DNA from: Mortierella sp. BCC40632
Taxonomy: Eukaryota > Mortierellomycota > Mortierellomycetes > Mortierellales > Mortierellaceae
Assembly: GCA_011634665.1 (NCBI GenBank)
Contig: WAEK01000002.1
Span: forward strand, 827,001-891,000
Direction of reading: 5' to 3'
DNA length: 64,000 bases
In this document: positions 1-11,952 of the stretch, piece by piece
How positions within the stretch are numbered: position 1 is the stretch's first letter
Layout: each line of letters opens with the position of its first letter
Made by a program: the position numbers and the translations under genes
The notes under the pieces: generated by a model
The model's input: the letters and a program-made list of their open reading frames with translations, nothing else
What the model was told of the DNA's origin: nothing
Databases searched by the model: none

Positions 1-542
1 GGCTCGGGAAGGACGGAACGAGGCCTTGAGAGAAGTGAGTCTGTCCTCCCCTACCAAAATGAAAAGGAAAAGAAAAGAAAAGAAAAAAAAAGCCCCTGCT
101 TAAATCTTGTTTGACAGGCTGTTCCAGTCAGAGCGCTCGGGGCGCCTGTCAAACATACGCAACTGCAAGTGAGGGATTTTTTGTTGAGAAGGTTCAGAGT
201 CCGCTTACTTTGACAGGCCTGTCAATCTTGGCAAGCCATCGTCCCGTCGGTTTGCTTCCCACCTGAGGCCTGTCCACGCCAACCACATACACGATTCTGC
301 TGGAGTCTTCCCCCGATCCGGGTGCTGAGAGGCCGCAACTAGGCCAGGTGGCAGGCAACAGACGGGTCGATGTGCATGAGAAAAGTGGCGATTTCCTGGT
401 ACTAACACAACTCTGCATGCCATCGAAGCGGCGAACAAAGGCACTGCAGAAAACATGAGCATGTTGCAGCATTTGACTCTATCCGGGAAGCGCAGCGATG
501 GGCAGAATGCCGATCCAAATAAAGGACATGTGAGTTCCCGCT
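1..542. other. Upstream region of the zinc transporter gene
   Basis: No convincing gene is seen; the minus-strand open frames here lack recognisable domains. The stretch contains several copies of the motif TTGACAGG/CCTGTCAA, including a perfect 16-bp palindrome near 210-225, ahead of a TATA box at 543. It is best read as promoter and upstream regulatory DNA of the CDF transporter gene that starts at 1094. Confidence 0.5.
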
Positions 543-550
543 TATAAAAG
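543..550 (+). promoter_or_regulatory. TATA box of the CDF transporter gene
   Basis: TATAAAAG lies about 550 bp upstream of the transporter start codon. It is followed by a C/T-rich stretch typical of fungal 5' leaders and an A/T tract near 897-943, so a leader of about 500 nt is inferred. Confidence 0.55.
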
Positions 551-1093
551 GGGCAGCCTCCTTCTAGTGCCCCCGTTCTTTTATCCCTTGCATTGACATC
601 GACCGCATTTCCGCCATCCCGGTCCCAGATATCTTCATTAACAGCCCTTCTTTCCACCAATCCCACTTTATCCGCGGTCAAAGCGAACGCCTTTGTTCCC
701 CGCCTCTCTGCTCCCACCCCTCCCCCCTCATTCTTCTTTCGGCACTTTTTTCTTAGACCTCAGAAACAGGGCCCGTTTACCCTGCCCTCTGTCTGTTCCT
801 TCTTCTGAGCCTGTGTCCGTTTCGAACAACACCTCAGTTGAACCTGCACCCCTCTCCCCCTTTCCATCCCTTCCCTAGGCCCATACGAGCAACGCCGTTT
901 TTTTTTTAAAAAAAAAAAAGAAAAAAGAAAGAAAGAAAGAAATCATCTCCTCGCCCCATTTCTCATTTCTCCATCCTCACATTCATTCTCATCTCACTTT
1001 TAATTGTATTCGCTCTGCGCTCCTGCACCTCTGGAAGGAGCCCACTCCCCACAATTTCCACTGCCCTCCTAATACCCTTCACACCCCGTCACA

Positions 1094-3197
1094 ATGCCAA
1101 TCTTTACTCGGTCGGGTCGGATCGTCTTTCTGTTGGGCCTGAACATCATTGTCTTCCTAGCAGAAATCATCGTCGGCTACCTGACTGGATCGCTTGCCCT
1201 CATTGCCGATGCCTTCCATATGCTTTCGGACGTGCTCTCGCAGATCATTGCCCTCTACGCCATCCGAGTACGTTCCTCGTTTTCATTGCTCTCGTCCTCT
1301 CCTACATGCCTCTCCATATTGACTGAACTGGGCCCAATGATTCCTAACTGTTGATAGGATACCTTATCCTCTCTCTCTCTTCATTTCTGCCATTCTTCTC
1401 GAATAGCTTGCAGCAAAGACAAAGTGGCAAGCAAGTCTCTCGTATGGGTGGCAGCGCGCAGAGCTTCTGGGTGCACTCTACAATGGCGTCTTCCTGCTCG
1501 CTCTCTGCTTCTCAATCTTCTTGGATGCTGTTGAGCGGTTCTTCAGTCCGAAAGGTACGGCAAAAAGAAGACCCACTTTTTTTTTTCTTGGACACAAGCA
1601 GAGACATGCCCGATTTCTCTTTTCGCTCTCCCTCCTGTCATTCTCCCTAAATCTCAAAGGACTTACCTTTCTTTTGGTTCAAAATCCGGGGCTCCCTTTT
1701 TTGGATTAGACATTGAAAACCCAAAGTTAGTTCTTGTCGTCGGAAGCATCGGTTTGGCCTGCAATTTGCTTGGACTTTTCCTCTTCCACGATCATTCCCA
1801 TGCAGGCCACGCCCACGGTCACTCCCATGGCCATAGTCACAACTCCAAGGCCAAGGACAGCAAGGAGACCAGCGGCTCGGCCACAGTTCCACAGCAGGAG
1901 AGACTAGAACAGCAACAAGGGTCTGAGGTAGCTCGTCCTACCTTGCGGTACCAATCTTCGCTTGAGCGGATCTCACCATTGAGACAGGAGAATCTCCACA
2001 ACTTGCAACAGGCAGCACTTGATGTTCAGCAACAGGTCCAGAGAGATGAAAAATATGAGTTTGATGAAAAGTCAAGCTCAGCCGAGACCGCAGCCGCACC
2101 AAATGAAACCAGTCTCGGTCAAGGACAGGAGCGAACCGGAGACAACTCTGTTGTAGTCAACATCGCACACGGACATGAACACGGACATGAACACAACCAT
2201 GCCGACCATGCCGAAAAGCAGGGACCCTCAGGTGCTGATCTGAACATGCACGGCATCTTCCTCCATGTCCTTGGCGATGCCCTCGGATCGGTCGGTGTGA
2301 TTGTCTCTGCCTTATTTATCTGGCTGACTGATCTCTCTTGGCGTTTCTATGTGGATCCTATCATGAGGTAAGGATACAAACACAAACATAGACACTGATC
2401 GTCCATCCTCGCACGGCCCTGTCCACATTACGAACGTTCTCTGTGACACGAACATCCACTCATTACTGCTCTCTCTCTCTTCCTCTCTTTCTTCAACCCT
2501 GTGCAGTCTGCTCATCGTGTTGATCATCGTACATTCTTCCCTCCCGCTGGTCCGATCAGCATCCTTTGTTCTGCTCCAGGGAGTCCCTGTTGGAGTTGAG
2601 ATTGAAGAAATCCGTAAAGAGATCATGGCTATTCCTGACGTCGAGTCCATCCACGATCTCCATATCTGGCAATTGACAAATATCAAGATGGTGGCCTCAC
2701 TCCATGTCCGCGTCTCGAATCAGGAGGCTTTCGAGCGGGTTTCGCGGGCCGTCAAGAAGATTATGCACGGTGCTGGTGTCCATTCGACCACAATCCAACC
2801 TGAATTCCCAGGGATGACTAGAGGAAGCGCGGCCATGAAGAATCCGCTACTAGGCATCAAGATGAGAAGGAACCAAGAATCCGAGGAGGATGGACAAAAG
2901 CTATTGTCATCGTGGTCATTGGCAAAATCGGGTATGGAAAGCCCATCCATTGGAGGCATGGGCTCGAGCCTTTCTCCTAGTCATGAGAACCTTCCTGACA
3001 TCCATGAGCCTGGCTATGGATCTACCATTGTTGCATCCTCGTCGTCAGTCGGTATTCGTGAAGCGAATGTCGCACCGAATAATGAGGATAACCCACCTGC
3101 AGCCCCAACAGACGAAAACGGATGTTCGCTGTTGTGTGTCGACGGTGAGGAGCGATGCGATGTAGGCAATTGCTGCACTCTTCCTATCAAGAGGTAA
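1094..3197 (+). CDS. Vacuolar zinc/cadmium transporter, cation diffusion facilitator (ZRC1/COT1/ZnT type)
   Basis: Four exons (1094-1267, 1407-1554, 1710-2367, 2507-3197) encode about 556 aa. CDF proteins exchange cytosolic Zn2+ (also Cd/Co) for H+ at the vacuole or secretory compartments. TM2 carries the metal-site HxxxD motif (H42, D46) and TM5 a second one (H293, D297), the pattern expected for Zn2+ selectivity. Exon 2 holds the conserved SYGWQRAELLGAL signature. The loop between TM4 and TM5 is long and His-rich, with HSHAGHAHGHSHGHSH after TM4 and a second HGHEHGHEHNH cluster before TM5. After the C-terminal cytoplasmic ferredoxin-like domain (VESIHDLHIWQLT) comes a long tail ending in a Cys-rich segment (CSLLC...CDVGNCC) that could also bind metal. 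All exon phases agree. The substrate is inferred from the motif, and the ZRC1/COT1 versus ZnT1 type cannot be settled by eye. Confidence 0.93.
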
Positions 3198-3558
3198 ACA
3201 AGAAAAAAGGAAACGCCCAGATGAGATAGTACCCCTTTCTTTTGGAAAGAGCACAGTGAGGAAACCCTCACCCAAGCAAGAGTTGCGTAGTGTCTTTCAT
3301 AAAAAGAAAGTGTGTGTGTGTGTGTGTGAGGGAACATCTCAAATCCGGCATTTCAACAAATATCCTAGATTTCGTTTATGTAATATGTACAAATCATATC
3401 TACGCATCCTATCTTAGTAAAGAAAGTGAGATACCATTGTTACTTCATGAGAAAGGCCAAACACGACCCAGGACTCCTGGTCTGCCCCTCATTCACAATT
3501 GACTGTTGTAATTACCGTCCTAGTCTTGTAGCAATCGGATCCCCAGTTACACATCCGT
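3198..3558. other. Convergent 3' intergenic region
   Basis: The 3' ends of the CDF transporter (+) and the J-protein (-) face each other across 361 bp. A short (TG)n tract lies at about 3309-3328. No gene is seen here. Confidence 0.6.
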
Positions 3559-4817
3559 TTATCCAAGGACTTTCTTGATACCCTCTCTCTGAGCGGCCGT
3601 GAGCTGAGATGGGAACTTGACCGAGAACTTGACAACCAGGTCACCTTTCTGACCGGGCTTCTTCGAGATTGGCATGCCTTCTCCAGGGAATCTCTCTTCC
3701 TGGCCTGGCTGAGTGACCTTGGAGCTACTTGCCGAGATCGGAAGAGTCTTGCCATCGATGGTCTTGACAGTCTTGGAGAAACCCGTGAGTGCCTCAACCA
3801 GAGTCAGTTCCAGCGTCATCACCAGGTCATCACCCTTGCGAGTAAACACGGGATGTGGCTTCTCCTCAAGTGTAAAGACAATATCCTGGATCTCCCCATT
3901 CGGGAACTCGTCACCCTCGCGTGGGAATCGAATCTTGGTTCCCGCCTTCCATCCTGGCTTGACGTCGATCGTGAGGATCTTATCTGTTGAGCGACCAGAT
4001 CCTTCTCCAGATCGGACCTTTCGGGTGACCTTGAGTCGCTTGGTGACTCCCTTGGCGAGGTCTTCGAGCGAAACGGCAAGTGGGCGCTCAAGCTCTGGTG
4101 GTTTTTCGGGTGGCGCTGCCGGATGCTGTGGACGTTGTCGGCCACGGCCGCCCATGCCTCCTCTCATACCAGGATGGCCTCCAAATCGTGCACCTCCCAT
4201 GCCGGAGCCATCATCCATACCACCCATGCCGCCCATTCCACCCATGCCTCCCATACCACTACCCCCACCACCGCCTCCTCCGAAGGCGGCAAAGAATTGT
4301 TTAAAGATATCTTCTGCATCTGTAGGCTGGAATCCACCGGCTCCTCCTCCGCCCGGAGAGAAGCTGAAGGTCGTTCCCCCGCCTCCTGGATATCCTGAGA
4401 ACCCACCAGGGAAGCCCCCGGCGCCATCCGGACCGCCAGGCATGGGTCCTCCTCCCTTGAGGCCCTCTTCGCCATATTGGTCAAAGATAGCACGTTTGTC
4501 TTTGTCACTTAGGACCTCATAGGCCTCAGAGATATCGTGGAACTTTTTGTTGGCGTCCGGCGACGAGTTCTGTATTTAGGACGAGTGCACACGATTGATT
4601 AGGAAGGAGCTCACTCTCTCTCACCCGTACTTCCGCGCAGGCCTTCTCTCAGAGTCAATATAGTAAGCTAGAAGAGAAGTTGGATGGAAGCGCGGAGTGT
4701 GGGAGTCAATACCTTGTCCGGGTGGAATTTGAGCGCAAGTTTGCGATAAGCTTTCTTGATCTGGTCCTCGGTGGCGTCCTTGGATACGCCCAGGATCGAA
4801 TAGTAATCCTTGCCCAT
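3559..4817 (-). CDS. Type II (class B) J-protein, Sis1/DNAJB1/DNAJB4-like Hsp40
   Basis: Two exons (4817-4713, 4569-3559) encode 371 aa. Exon 1 is exactly 35 codons and ends just after the HPD loop (FHPDK), within the J domain. The J domain continues in exon 2 (SEAYEVLSD...[12 protein letters not shown]). A long G/F-rich region follows and becomes a Met-Gly repeat ([10 protein letters not shown]) around residues 145-165. The two beta-sandwich client-binding domains come next (start [18 protein letters not shown]; end [10 protein letters not shown]). There is no zinc-finger CxxCxGxG region, so this is class B. It stimulates Hsp70 ATPase and delivers clients in the cytosol and nucleus. It is divergent from the PARN gene, with 405 bp between start codons. 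Confidence 0.94.
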
Positions 4818-5088
4818 GATAGATATGGCGCAGGTTGATCTGCAGAAGAGCAGAGTAAAGAGAGTGTCGAGTTGATGAGATCAGATGGAATAGGATGATA
4901 TGAAGAATGACACGAGGTTTGGTGGGAAGGGAAGGATGAGAAAAGCGAAAAGACTTTTTTTTGTTGCTGTCTTGTTCTTCTCTCGTCCTCTTGGTTTCAT
5001 TTCGTTCTTTTCAGTCTTCAACCAGGCCTTGCACCTCACGTTTTTTTTTTTTGACTGAAAAAGTTATTCATTAGGGATAAACTCGCAG

Positions 5089-5125
<37 letters not shown>

Positions 5126-5222
5126 TTTTTCTTTCTCCAAGGCCGTTTGCATCACCCGGTCCATTTGCTACTGCTCGCCACCTCGCCCTTGCTGGAACAA
5201 TAACCCCATCCACCACTAGACG
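4818..5222. promoter_or_regulatory. Divergent promoter shared by the J-protein and PARN genes
   Basis: The 405 bp between the two divergent start codons contain a poly-T run near 5041-5052 and a (CT)n tract at about 5092-5121 just before the PARN start. No TATA box is evident. Both genes probably draw on this region. Confidence 0.5.
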
Positions 5223-8200
5223 ATGGAAATCCTCAAGAAGGACTTTGAGGCGAAACTGCCGCTCCTCAAGCAGGCGATCGACGAATGCGACTTTGTTGCC
5301 TTTGATACCGAAATGACAGGCATGTGGAACCATGCCAGAGCTGGCACATCAACTCATCTCATCCATTGTCTGGATCTCGAAAAACAAATGGATCTAGAAG
5401 AAGTGCCCAGCTCAAATGAGCTCATTTGGTTCATGGGATAACCCGTTTTCCTCCTCTCTCGCCATCTCTATTTCTCTCAAAAGGCCTTGCTTCGCCAGCC
5501 AATGTTCCCAAGCCGTTTGACAGCCTGTCAACTCGTTTCACCAAAGTCTCGTCCAGTGCCTCAAGCTTCCTAGTCAGTCAGCTTGGCATCTGTACCTTCA
5601 CTTGGAATGAGTCCTTGAGCGCATACGAAGCTAGACCCTTCAATTTTCCTTGCTTCCCTACTACTACGCCCCCTTCAAACGGATCGAACGTTCCCAACAA
5701 CCATGGAGGCATTGAAGATATTAGCAAAGCAACAGGAGGCGAACGGTTCTTCAAATGTCAGAGCTCCAGTCTCGAGTTTTTGCTGAAAAATGGTTTTGAT
5801 TTTAACAAATGGATTCGACACGGGATTCCGTACCTGACAAGACAAGAAGAAGAGGCATACATCCAACGAGCGACCGAGAAGGAAGCCTTAGTACAACAGC
5901 AACAGGCTTCCGGAGGAGGAAGCAATGCGCACAATATCCCGATTGATAACCGCAATCGCACCTTTTTTGAGTCTACTATGTAAGCAACTTTAGATTCTTG
6001 TGAATGATGATCCGCAAGAGAGAGAGTAAAAGGGTGTTGGTTTGAGGCGTTGGTCAGGACGATCAAGAGACTAATTTATGGCTAAACTGATGTTAATCGG
6101 ATTGTCCTTTAACTCTCTCTCTCTATTAGTTCGGCGATTAAGGAGTGGCTCGAAAATTCGACAGAGGAGTACCTGACCGTGCCCGCGGGCAACAGTTTCT
6201 TCCGAAGACTCGTTTACCAAATTGCGCGGACTGATTTCCCAGATCAACTACATGTCACTTCTAATTCACAGGCGCGAGTAATGCATATCTGCAAGATGAC
6301 AGACCAGATTCGTTTGGAGCAGGCAAAGTCCAAGGTGCCTAAACCCCCTACCCTTAACCTGAGGCGCGTACTGGATATGATCTCGGATGCAAAGAAGCCA
6401 ATGATTGGACACAATTGCTTTTTGGATTTGATGCAGATCTCTCAGCAATTCTTGTGGGAGCTGCCCTTGGAACTCGATGACTGGAAGCGTGCCTTGACTC
6501 TGGAATGGACCACGTAAGCTGTCTTTTTTTTTGTCATACAACAAATGAAGCAATTGAGAGACATCTTGGAACTTGAGCTAACATCTTATTATCCAGTATC
6601 ATCGACACGAAGCATCTCGCAGGACACCCACTGGTCAGTTCTCTCCTAGAAGTTACAGCTCTCGAGGTTGTTGCAGAAACTGTTCAGAAGGAGCCTTTTG
6701 CCGATGTAGGACCTAAAATCTGTAAGTTTCGCTCCCATCATCAGCACGGTTAACAAAGAAGATTTTGCTGCTCACATCTGTTAAATCTACTAAACACACT
6801 TCTTTTTATTATCTTTTCTTTAACAAAGTAATGGCAAATGGGTTCACTCGATACAAAACAAGCGAATCAACTGAGACCCCAGCACCATCTGACGGGGAGA
6901 AAAGCGCGGAAGTTAAAGACGGATCAGCACCACCAACACCAAAGGCAGGCGCAGCTAAAGAAAAGGATGGGGATGCAAAGTTCCACGAAGCAGGGTACGA
7001 TGCCTATATGACTGGCCTCGCATTCCTGCGATTTGCCGGATATATCTTGAAGCAACATGAACGACGCTTGGCGGAGGAAGAGGAGGAGGAGCATGTACGA
7101 AAGAGACAGCGGCTTGAAGATAGCACTGATGTTGCCGCGAATGAAGCTGTACCCAAGTCTACAGATACACTTAACGGCGATGAAAACAAGGCAGAAATTT
7201 CTGCTGGACAAGAGGATGCTGAGATCGAAGAAGGCGAGCTGGATGAAACGCCAATGGAGCGGGATGCATTGATCGAGAAGCGGAAGCGGGTAATTATGAA
7301 CAACCCGACTAAGGAGATTCTTGAGTGGGATGGGCTCACGTCCTATTACAACCTTTTGCATATGATGCGGTCAGATATCCCCGTCATGAACCTCAAGGGA
7401 CCTGAGGAGGCCCCCGAAGACCGGCCATGGAGCTTTATGCTGAAGAACATCCCTTCAGGATCCCAGACGTCGACATTGTTCTATCTCTTTGCTCCCTTCA
7501 AACCAGTCCGGTTCAACTGGATAGATGATACAACTGCCTGGATCCATCTCCCCCGCCAGACTGTACCAACGGTCGCGTCAGATTCGACCTCGCCCGAGAA
7601 TACTATAGAGAATACCCCTACAAGCATAGAGACAACGGCTGTGGACCAGGAGTTAACAGTTTTGAGCCCAGGCCCTTTGGGTGCCAAGAGAGTGAGCCCA
7701 ATGTGCGTAGGAGGAGAGGAATTGGCAATGAAGGGCCGAGAGGCAGGAGTGGTGCCTGAGGCAGCCAATATCGAGGTGGTAGCCTGGAAGAGGTGGTATG
7801 ATGAGCGAGAGGCGCAAGAACGACAAACACGAGAAGCACAGAAATTGCAACAGCAACAGAGAGAGGCAGTTCAAAGACCGATCAAGCGTGTCGGCCGGGC
7901 CTTTGGCCTAGGAACATCAATAGGTCAAGGTACGTTACTCGGTTGAGAGAATAGGATGCTCGTGACAAAGGAGAAGAAAGAGAGAGAAGAAAAGAAGAGG
8001 TTGAATTCAATTGTTTATCTGGTGGGCGTCCATTGAGGGGTGGCATTGCCCGGGCCGTTGTTTCTGCGTCCAACCGCCCTGCAAACGAGACACAGGGCAC
8101 GAAGTGAGACAGAATTCGGCCGCTTGTTTCATGGGACAACGGTCCCGTCGGCGGTTAAGTGTTGCATTGCTCTTCGCAGACCACACTGTGCATTACTCGG

Positions 8201-8510
8201 ATGGATTAATTCTGACAAGAGCGAGGAAGGAAAAAAAAAGAGCTTTTGTCTGCGCGTGGACAATTGGGCATACTCTTGACACACATCTGATTTCTCGACA
8301 CTCCCCTTGGTTGTAATAGGGTTGAGCGCAGCGTCTTCGCCAAGCGCTGACCAAGATCAGGAACAACAGCAACAGCCATCGCAACAGCCAGAGGCTGGGT
8401 CTGGTCTTGCAGTCTCAGAGACTAACATTTCTTCCTCGGTAGCAGCAGGAACGAAGCGCAAGCTTGAGGATTGCTCCTCAGCTGAATGCGATGGTGGCGA
8501 GGGAAGGTAG
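5223..8510 (+). CDS. Poly(A)-specific ribonuclease PARN-like deadenylase
   Basis: Six exons (5223-5319, 5484-5979, 6130-6513, 6597-6721, 6829-7929, 8320-8510) give about 797 aa. PARN removes 3' poly(A) tails and trims snoRNA/telomerase RNA ends. All DEDDh catalytic residues are visible: Asp and Glu in FVAFDTEMTG (exon 1), Asp in IGHNCFLDLM (exon 3), and His and Asp in FHEAGYDAYMTGLAF (exon 5). An R3H-like insert follows exon 2 (SAIKEWLENSTEEYL). An RRM-like segment lies in the second half (WSFMLKNIPSGSQTSTLFYLF...TAWIHLP). Intron 1 must use a GC donor (CAG/GCATGT) to join the frames. The final 390-bp intron may be retained, which would stop translation at 7946; exon 6 adds a Gln-rich tail and a basic TKRKLED motif. 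The protein is longer than human PARN, mainly because of low-complexity inserts. Confidence 0.9.
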
Positions 8511-9248
8511 AAGGAGGATAGAGGAAATGCATCAGGAACGTATTGAAACGGCATTCTTGGCAGTGCTCGTCAATGTGGTCCAAGAACTTTTAGGACTGCT
8601 GAAATAAATGGGGTGATTCAGTCGAAACGGAGGGAGAGAGAGAGAGAGAGAGAGAGAGACTAGGAGGCAAAACAACGAGATGGTAGGACTGGGACATGGA
8701 CCCGCTGGGTCCATTAGGTCCCAAATTGCTCAGCGGATTGAAGGTTGAATCGTTCATCCACTTCAATGGGCGTCAACAACATCTTAACAAGCAAACAGCA
8801 AGTCGGGAGCATTGCTGGATATGGGCGGGTGCGCTGCGGCTGCCATATTGGGTGGGCCTCTCGATAGTCAAAAGGTACAGCCAGTGAAAGCACCAAAGTG
8901 TCGGTCCTTGGGTTTCTCCTCGCCGTATATCATCCCCCCTCCTTCGCCCACCCACCCTCTTTCTTTCTTTCTTTCTTTTTTCTTTCACTCTCCCTTCCAC
9001 TCACTCACTCTTTCTTTATACTCAGCATCTCTCTTTGCTTCTGCATTACCGATTCCAACAACTGGACATTGCTCATTTCATCAACAACATCAGCGATACC
9101 AGCCCTTTTGTCACCCTGCAGGCAGAAGCTCAGACCTCCTCCCTTTCTCGCGTGCCACCCTTATTTTCTGTATTAGCATACCCTCTCCTCTCCAACCAAA
9201 CATACGCCTCCACTTCTAGACGGACACACCTTCATTCTCAATTCAAGA
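8511..9248. other. Intergenic region between PARN and SUR2-like genes
   Basis: Contains a (GA)n tract at about 8634-8659, a strong hairpin at 8691-8722, and from about 8930 a C/T-rich stretch typical of a fungal promoter or leader for the downstream hydroxylase gene. No further gene is supported. Confidence 0.5.
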
Positions 9249-10941
9249 ATGGCTCCAAGAGTCCAGGAGCCTTTGCTCTCCTTTATGTCGGACCAGTCAT
9301 TGGCCCTCATCCTACCCATAGTTGTGTACTGGTGCTACTCGATGCTCTTCCACTGGATCTCGACCAAAGAATTCCCTTGGCTGGAGAAATACCGTATCCA
9401 TGACAAGGAAGAAGAGACTAGGAACAAGGTCGAACTCCCCGATGTCATTCGAGCCGTCATAGTCCAGCAACTTTTGCAGGTAGAATCCTATCATCACCGA
9501 TGCTTGGAGCATTGAGACAGGGTGCAGTCAATAGCTACCTTGTTTCTCCTCTCCCCCAACTCACTCCACTCACTTTTGCTGACCCTTACTTTCTCTCTCT
9601 CTCTCTCTCTCTCTCCCTTTGGACGGAATAGACTGCTTTAGGATTCCTAGTCGTTCTTGCGGACGACTCTGAGATGGTGTTTGATGACGAAATGGAACTG
9701 GCAAAATACGAGCGGTGGTTCGAAACGGCCCTTTCGCTGGTTGGTCTCCGAGCACTTTCCTTGGTCACGCCAGCCCGGATTGCGATGATGGCCCACATCG
9801 TCTATTTCTATCTCGAACCCCTCGCCCGACTCTCGGTCGCCATGTAAGGCCCCACAGGATGCCAAACAAAGACAAGAGAGTAGCTGGCCCTCTTCTCCAG
9901 AAACACCAAATACTAAAATAGCGATCTTTTTTTTTTTTTTTTTTTTTTTTTTTCGCTTGAGCTAGGTTCATCCTGGATACATGGCAATACTTCCTCCACA
10001 GACTCTTCCACAATGTACCATCGCTCTACAAGCACTTCCATTCACGACACCACCGACTCTATGTGACCTATGCCTTTGGAGCGCTCTACAACCACCCCTT
10101 TGAGGGCTTTCTCATGGACAGTGTTGGCGCTTCGATTGCGTTTGTGATCAGCGGCATGGGTAACCGAGGTGCACTTGCCTTCTTCTCGTTCTCGACTTTG
10201 AAAACAGTCGATGACCACTGCGGATACAACTTTCCATTCAACCCACTGCAACAACTGTTCAGCAACAATGCCGACTAGTAAGTCTTCTTTTTATTTTTCT
10301 GTTGACGCTTCAAACTCTCTTGTTTCTTGTTCGTCTCCTGTACTCGAAACTAACTCAAGAACACTCTACTCTTATTTTTTTCTTTCTTTCCTCTCTCTAG
10401 TCATGATATTCATCATCAGACCTTTGGTATCAAGAGCAACTTTTCACAGCCGTTCGGAACTTGGTGGGATTATGTTCTTGGAACCCACATGTCTCGCGAA
10501 GAAGCCAATGAGATCATTAAGCGACGCGAAGAACGCAAGGCGGCACGACATGCAGCCTCGCTGGCTCAATTGAAACTAGCAGAAGGAACCAAGGATCAAG
10601 ACATGCTTGATGCTTCATGGCAGGAGGTATTGAAGCAAGGATCTGCTCGGGTAGTGTCCTCAAATATAACCAAGAAGGGTGCATCTACACTGGAAGAGGA
10701 CTCTGATACGAGCGATGATAGTTTGAGTGTCAGTGGAAACAATAGCGGAAATGACGATATCACAATGGAACAGAAACAACAGCGTTCGCAAGCCAAGCAA
10801 AAAAGCAACAACGTTGGGGCCACGGCCATCGGGACTACCGGTTCTAGGCCAGAGGCAGGCGGTCTTTACCAACGACTTTCTGCACGCGGAAGAGTTGACA
10901 ATGGACTTGTCTCGGGTAAAGGGCAAGGCAAGGCTCTCTAA
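9249..10941 (+). CDS. Sphingolipid C4-hydroxylase, SUR2-type fatty acid hydroxylase
   Basis: Four exons (9249-9479, 9632-9843, 9966-10277, 10401-10941) encode about 431 aa. SUR2 enzymes are ER-membrane di-iron hydroxylases that convert dihydrosphingosine/ceramide to the phyto form. The histidine boxes are intact: HRLFH (HxxxH), HSRHH (HxxHH) and HDIHH (HxxHH), plus FGALYNHPFEG and DDHCGYNFPF as in this family. Several hydrophobic segments precede the first box. The C-terminus, after the last box, is an extra 130-residue charged, low-complexity tail that budding-yeast Sur2 is not expected to have. Intron 2 has an acceptor preceded by a 27-nt poly-T run. Exon phases are fully consistent. Confidence 0.92.
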
Positions 10942-11556
10942 GCGCTTTTTATTTGTCTTTTCTCTTTTGTCCAGCAAACCATTGGCGCCTTGGAAGGCGC
11001 ATATCGCGAGGAGGGGAAGACTCTAGTCTGGGCTGTAATCCTCGAATCCATCGCTCCTTTCTTTCATTAGTCACATACTTCCACAGCTTGACTCCTCTCT
11101 TTGTACTATAATTGATTACTCTCTAATATAAGCAGTGCTTTCTTCTTTCTTTCTTTTACCTGATGGCCATTCTAATGTGTTAAGAACAGCGCTGGTGTCT
11201 GGTGGATAGATAATAACCAGGCGAAGATCTGTCATCTCATTCCTTGTGCTCTTGATTGGGAAGAGGCTTTGAGAGCTTTTTTTTTCTATGGTGAATGGGT
11301 TAGCTCTGGGTGAACTTTACCTCGGCGAAGTCGTAAAGAGATGTAAATGCGGGAGAGTGAATGAAAAAAATCTATTTTTTCCAGAGCAACCATGACTCTT
11401 CTCTTTCTTTCTTTCTTTTTTCAAATCCAACGCTCAGTTTGGAGCAGCCTTAGCATCTGGACATCGCAACTCGCTGACTACATCGCATGGCTAGATTCGC
11501 AACCGTTTGGGTTGTGCACCCCATACAATACCTTGAATCAAGGTCCTCACTCAAGA

Positions 11557-11592
<36 letters not shown>

Positions 11593-11684
11593 GGTTCCCT
11601 TGTGACTGCTTGCGATCAAGTCATTACCCTGTGCGTTGGGAGTTGATTGCATTCACTTTTCTCGTCTCTGTCTTTCTTTAACTC
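10942..11684. other. Intergenic region before the HAUS1-like gene
   Basis: Holds the 3' flank of the hydroxylase gene and the promoter of the next gene. A 28-nt poly-T run lies at about 11561-11588. A short open frame from 11392 has no recognisable domain and could at most be a leader ORF. Confidence 0.4.
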
Positions 11685-11898
11685 ATGTCCTGGAATCCTC
11701 AGCAGTGGTCAGGAGCAGACAAACTGTCAACTCCCATTACAGCTCCTCCAAACAGATCCCCCCGAGTTTTTTCGCGTCATCGCCGACTCAGTGGATTCGC
11801 CTCTTCGACATCAGGATCAGGATCAGTCTGGTCTAAAGGGACATCTAGCTCTGACTGGCTCGAGGTACGCCATGCACCGGACACGTCCACTGCATATA

Positions 11899-11952
<54 letters not shown>

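Noticed and set aside
3713..4522. 269-codon open frame antisense to the J-protein gene
   Set aside because: It is a Pro-rich mirror of the Gly/Met-rich coding strand; the J-protein motifs on the other strand are unambiguous.
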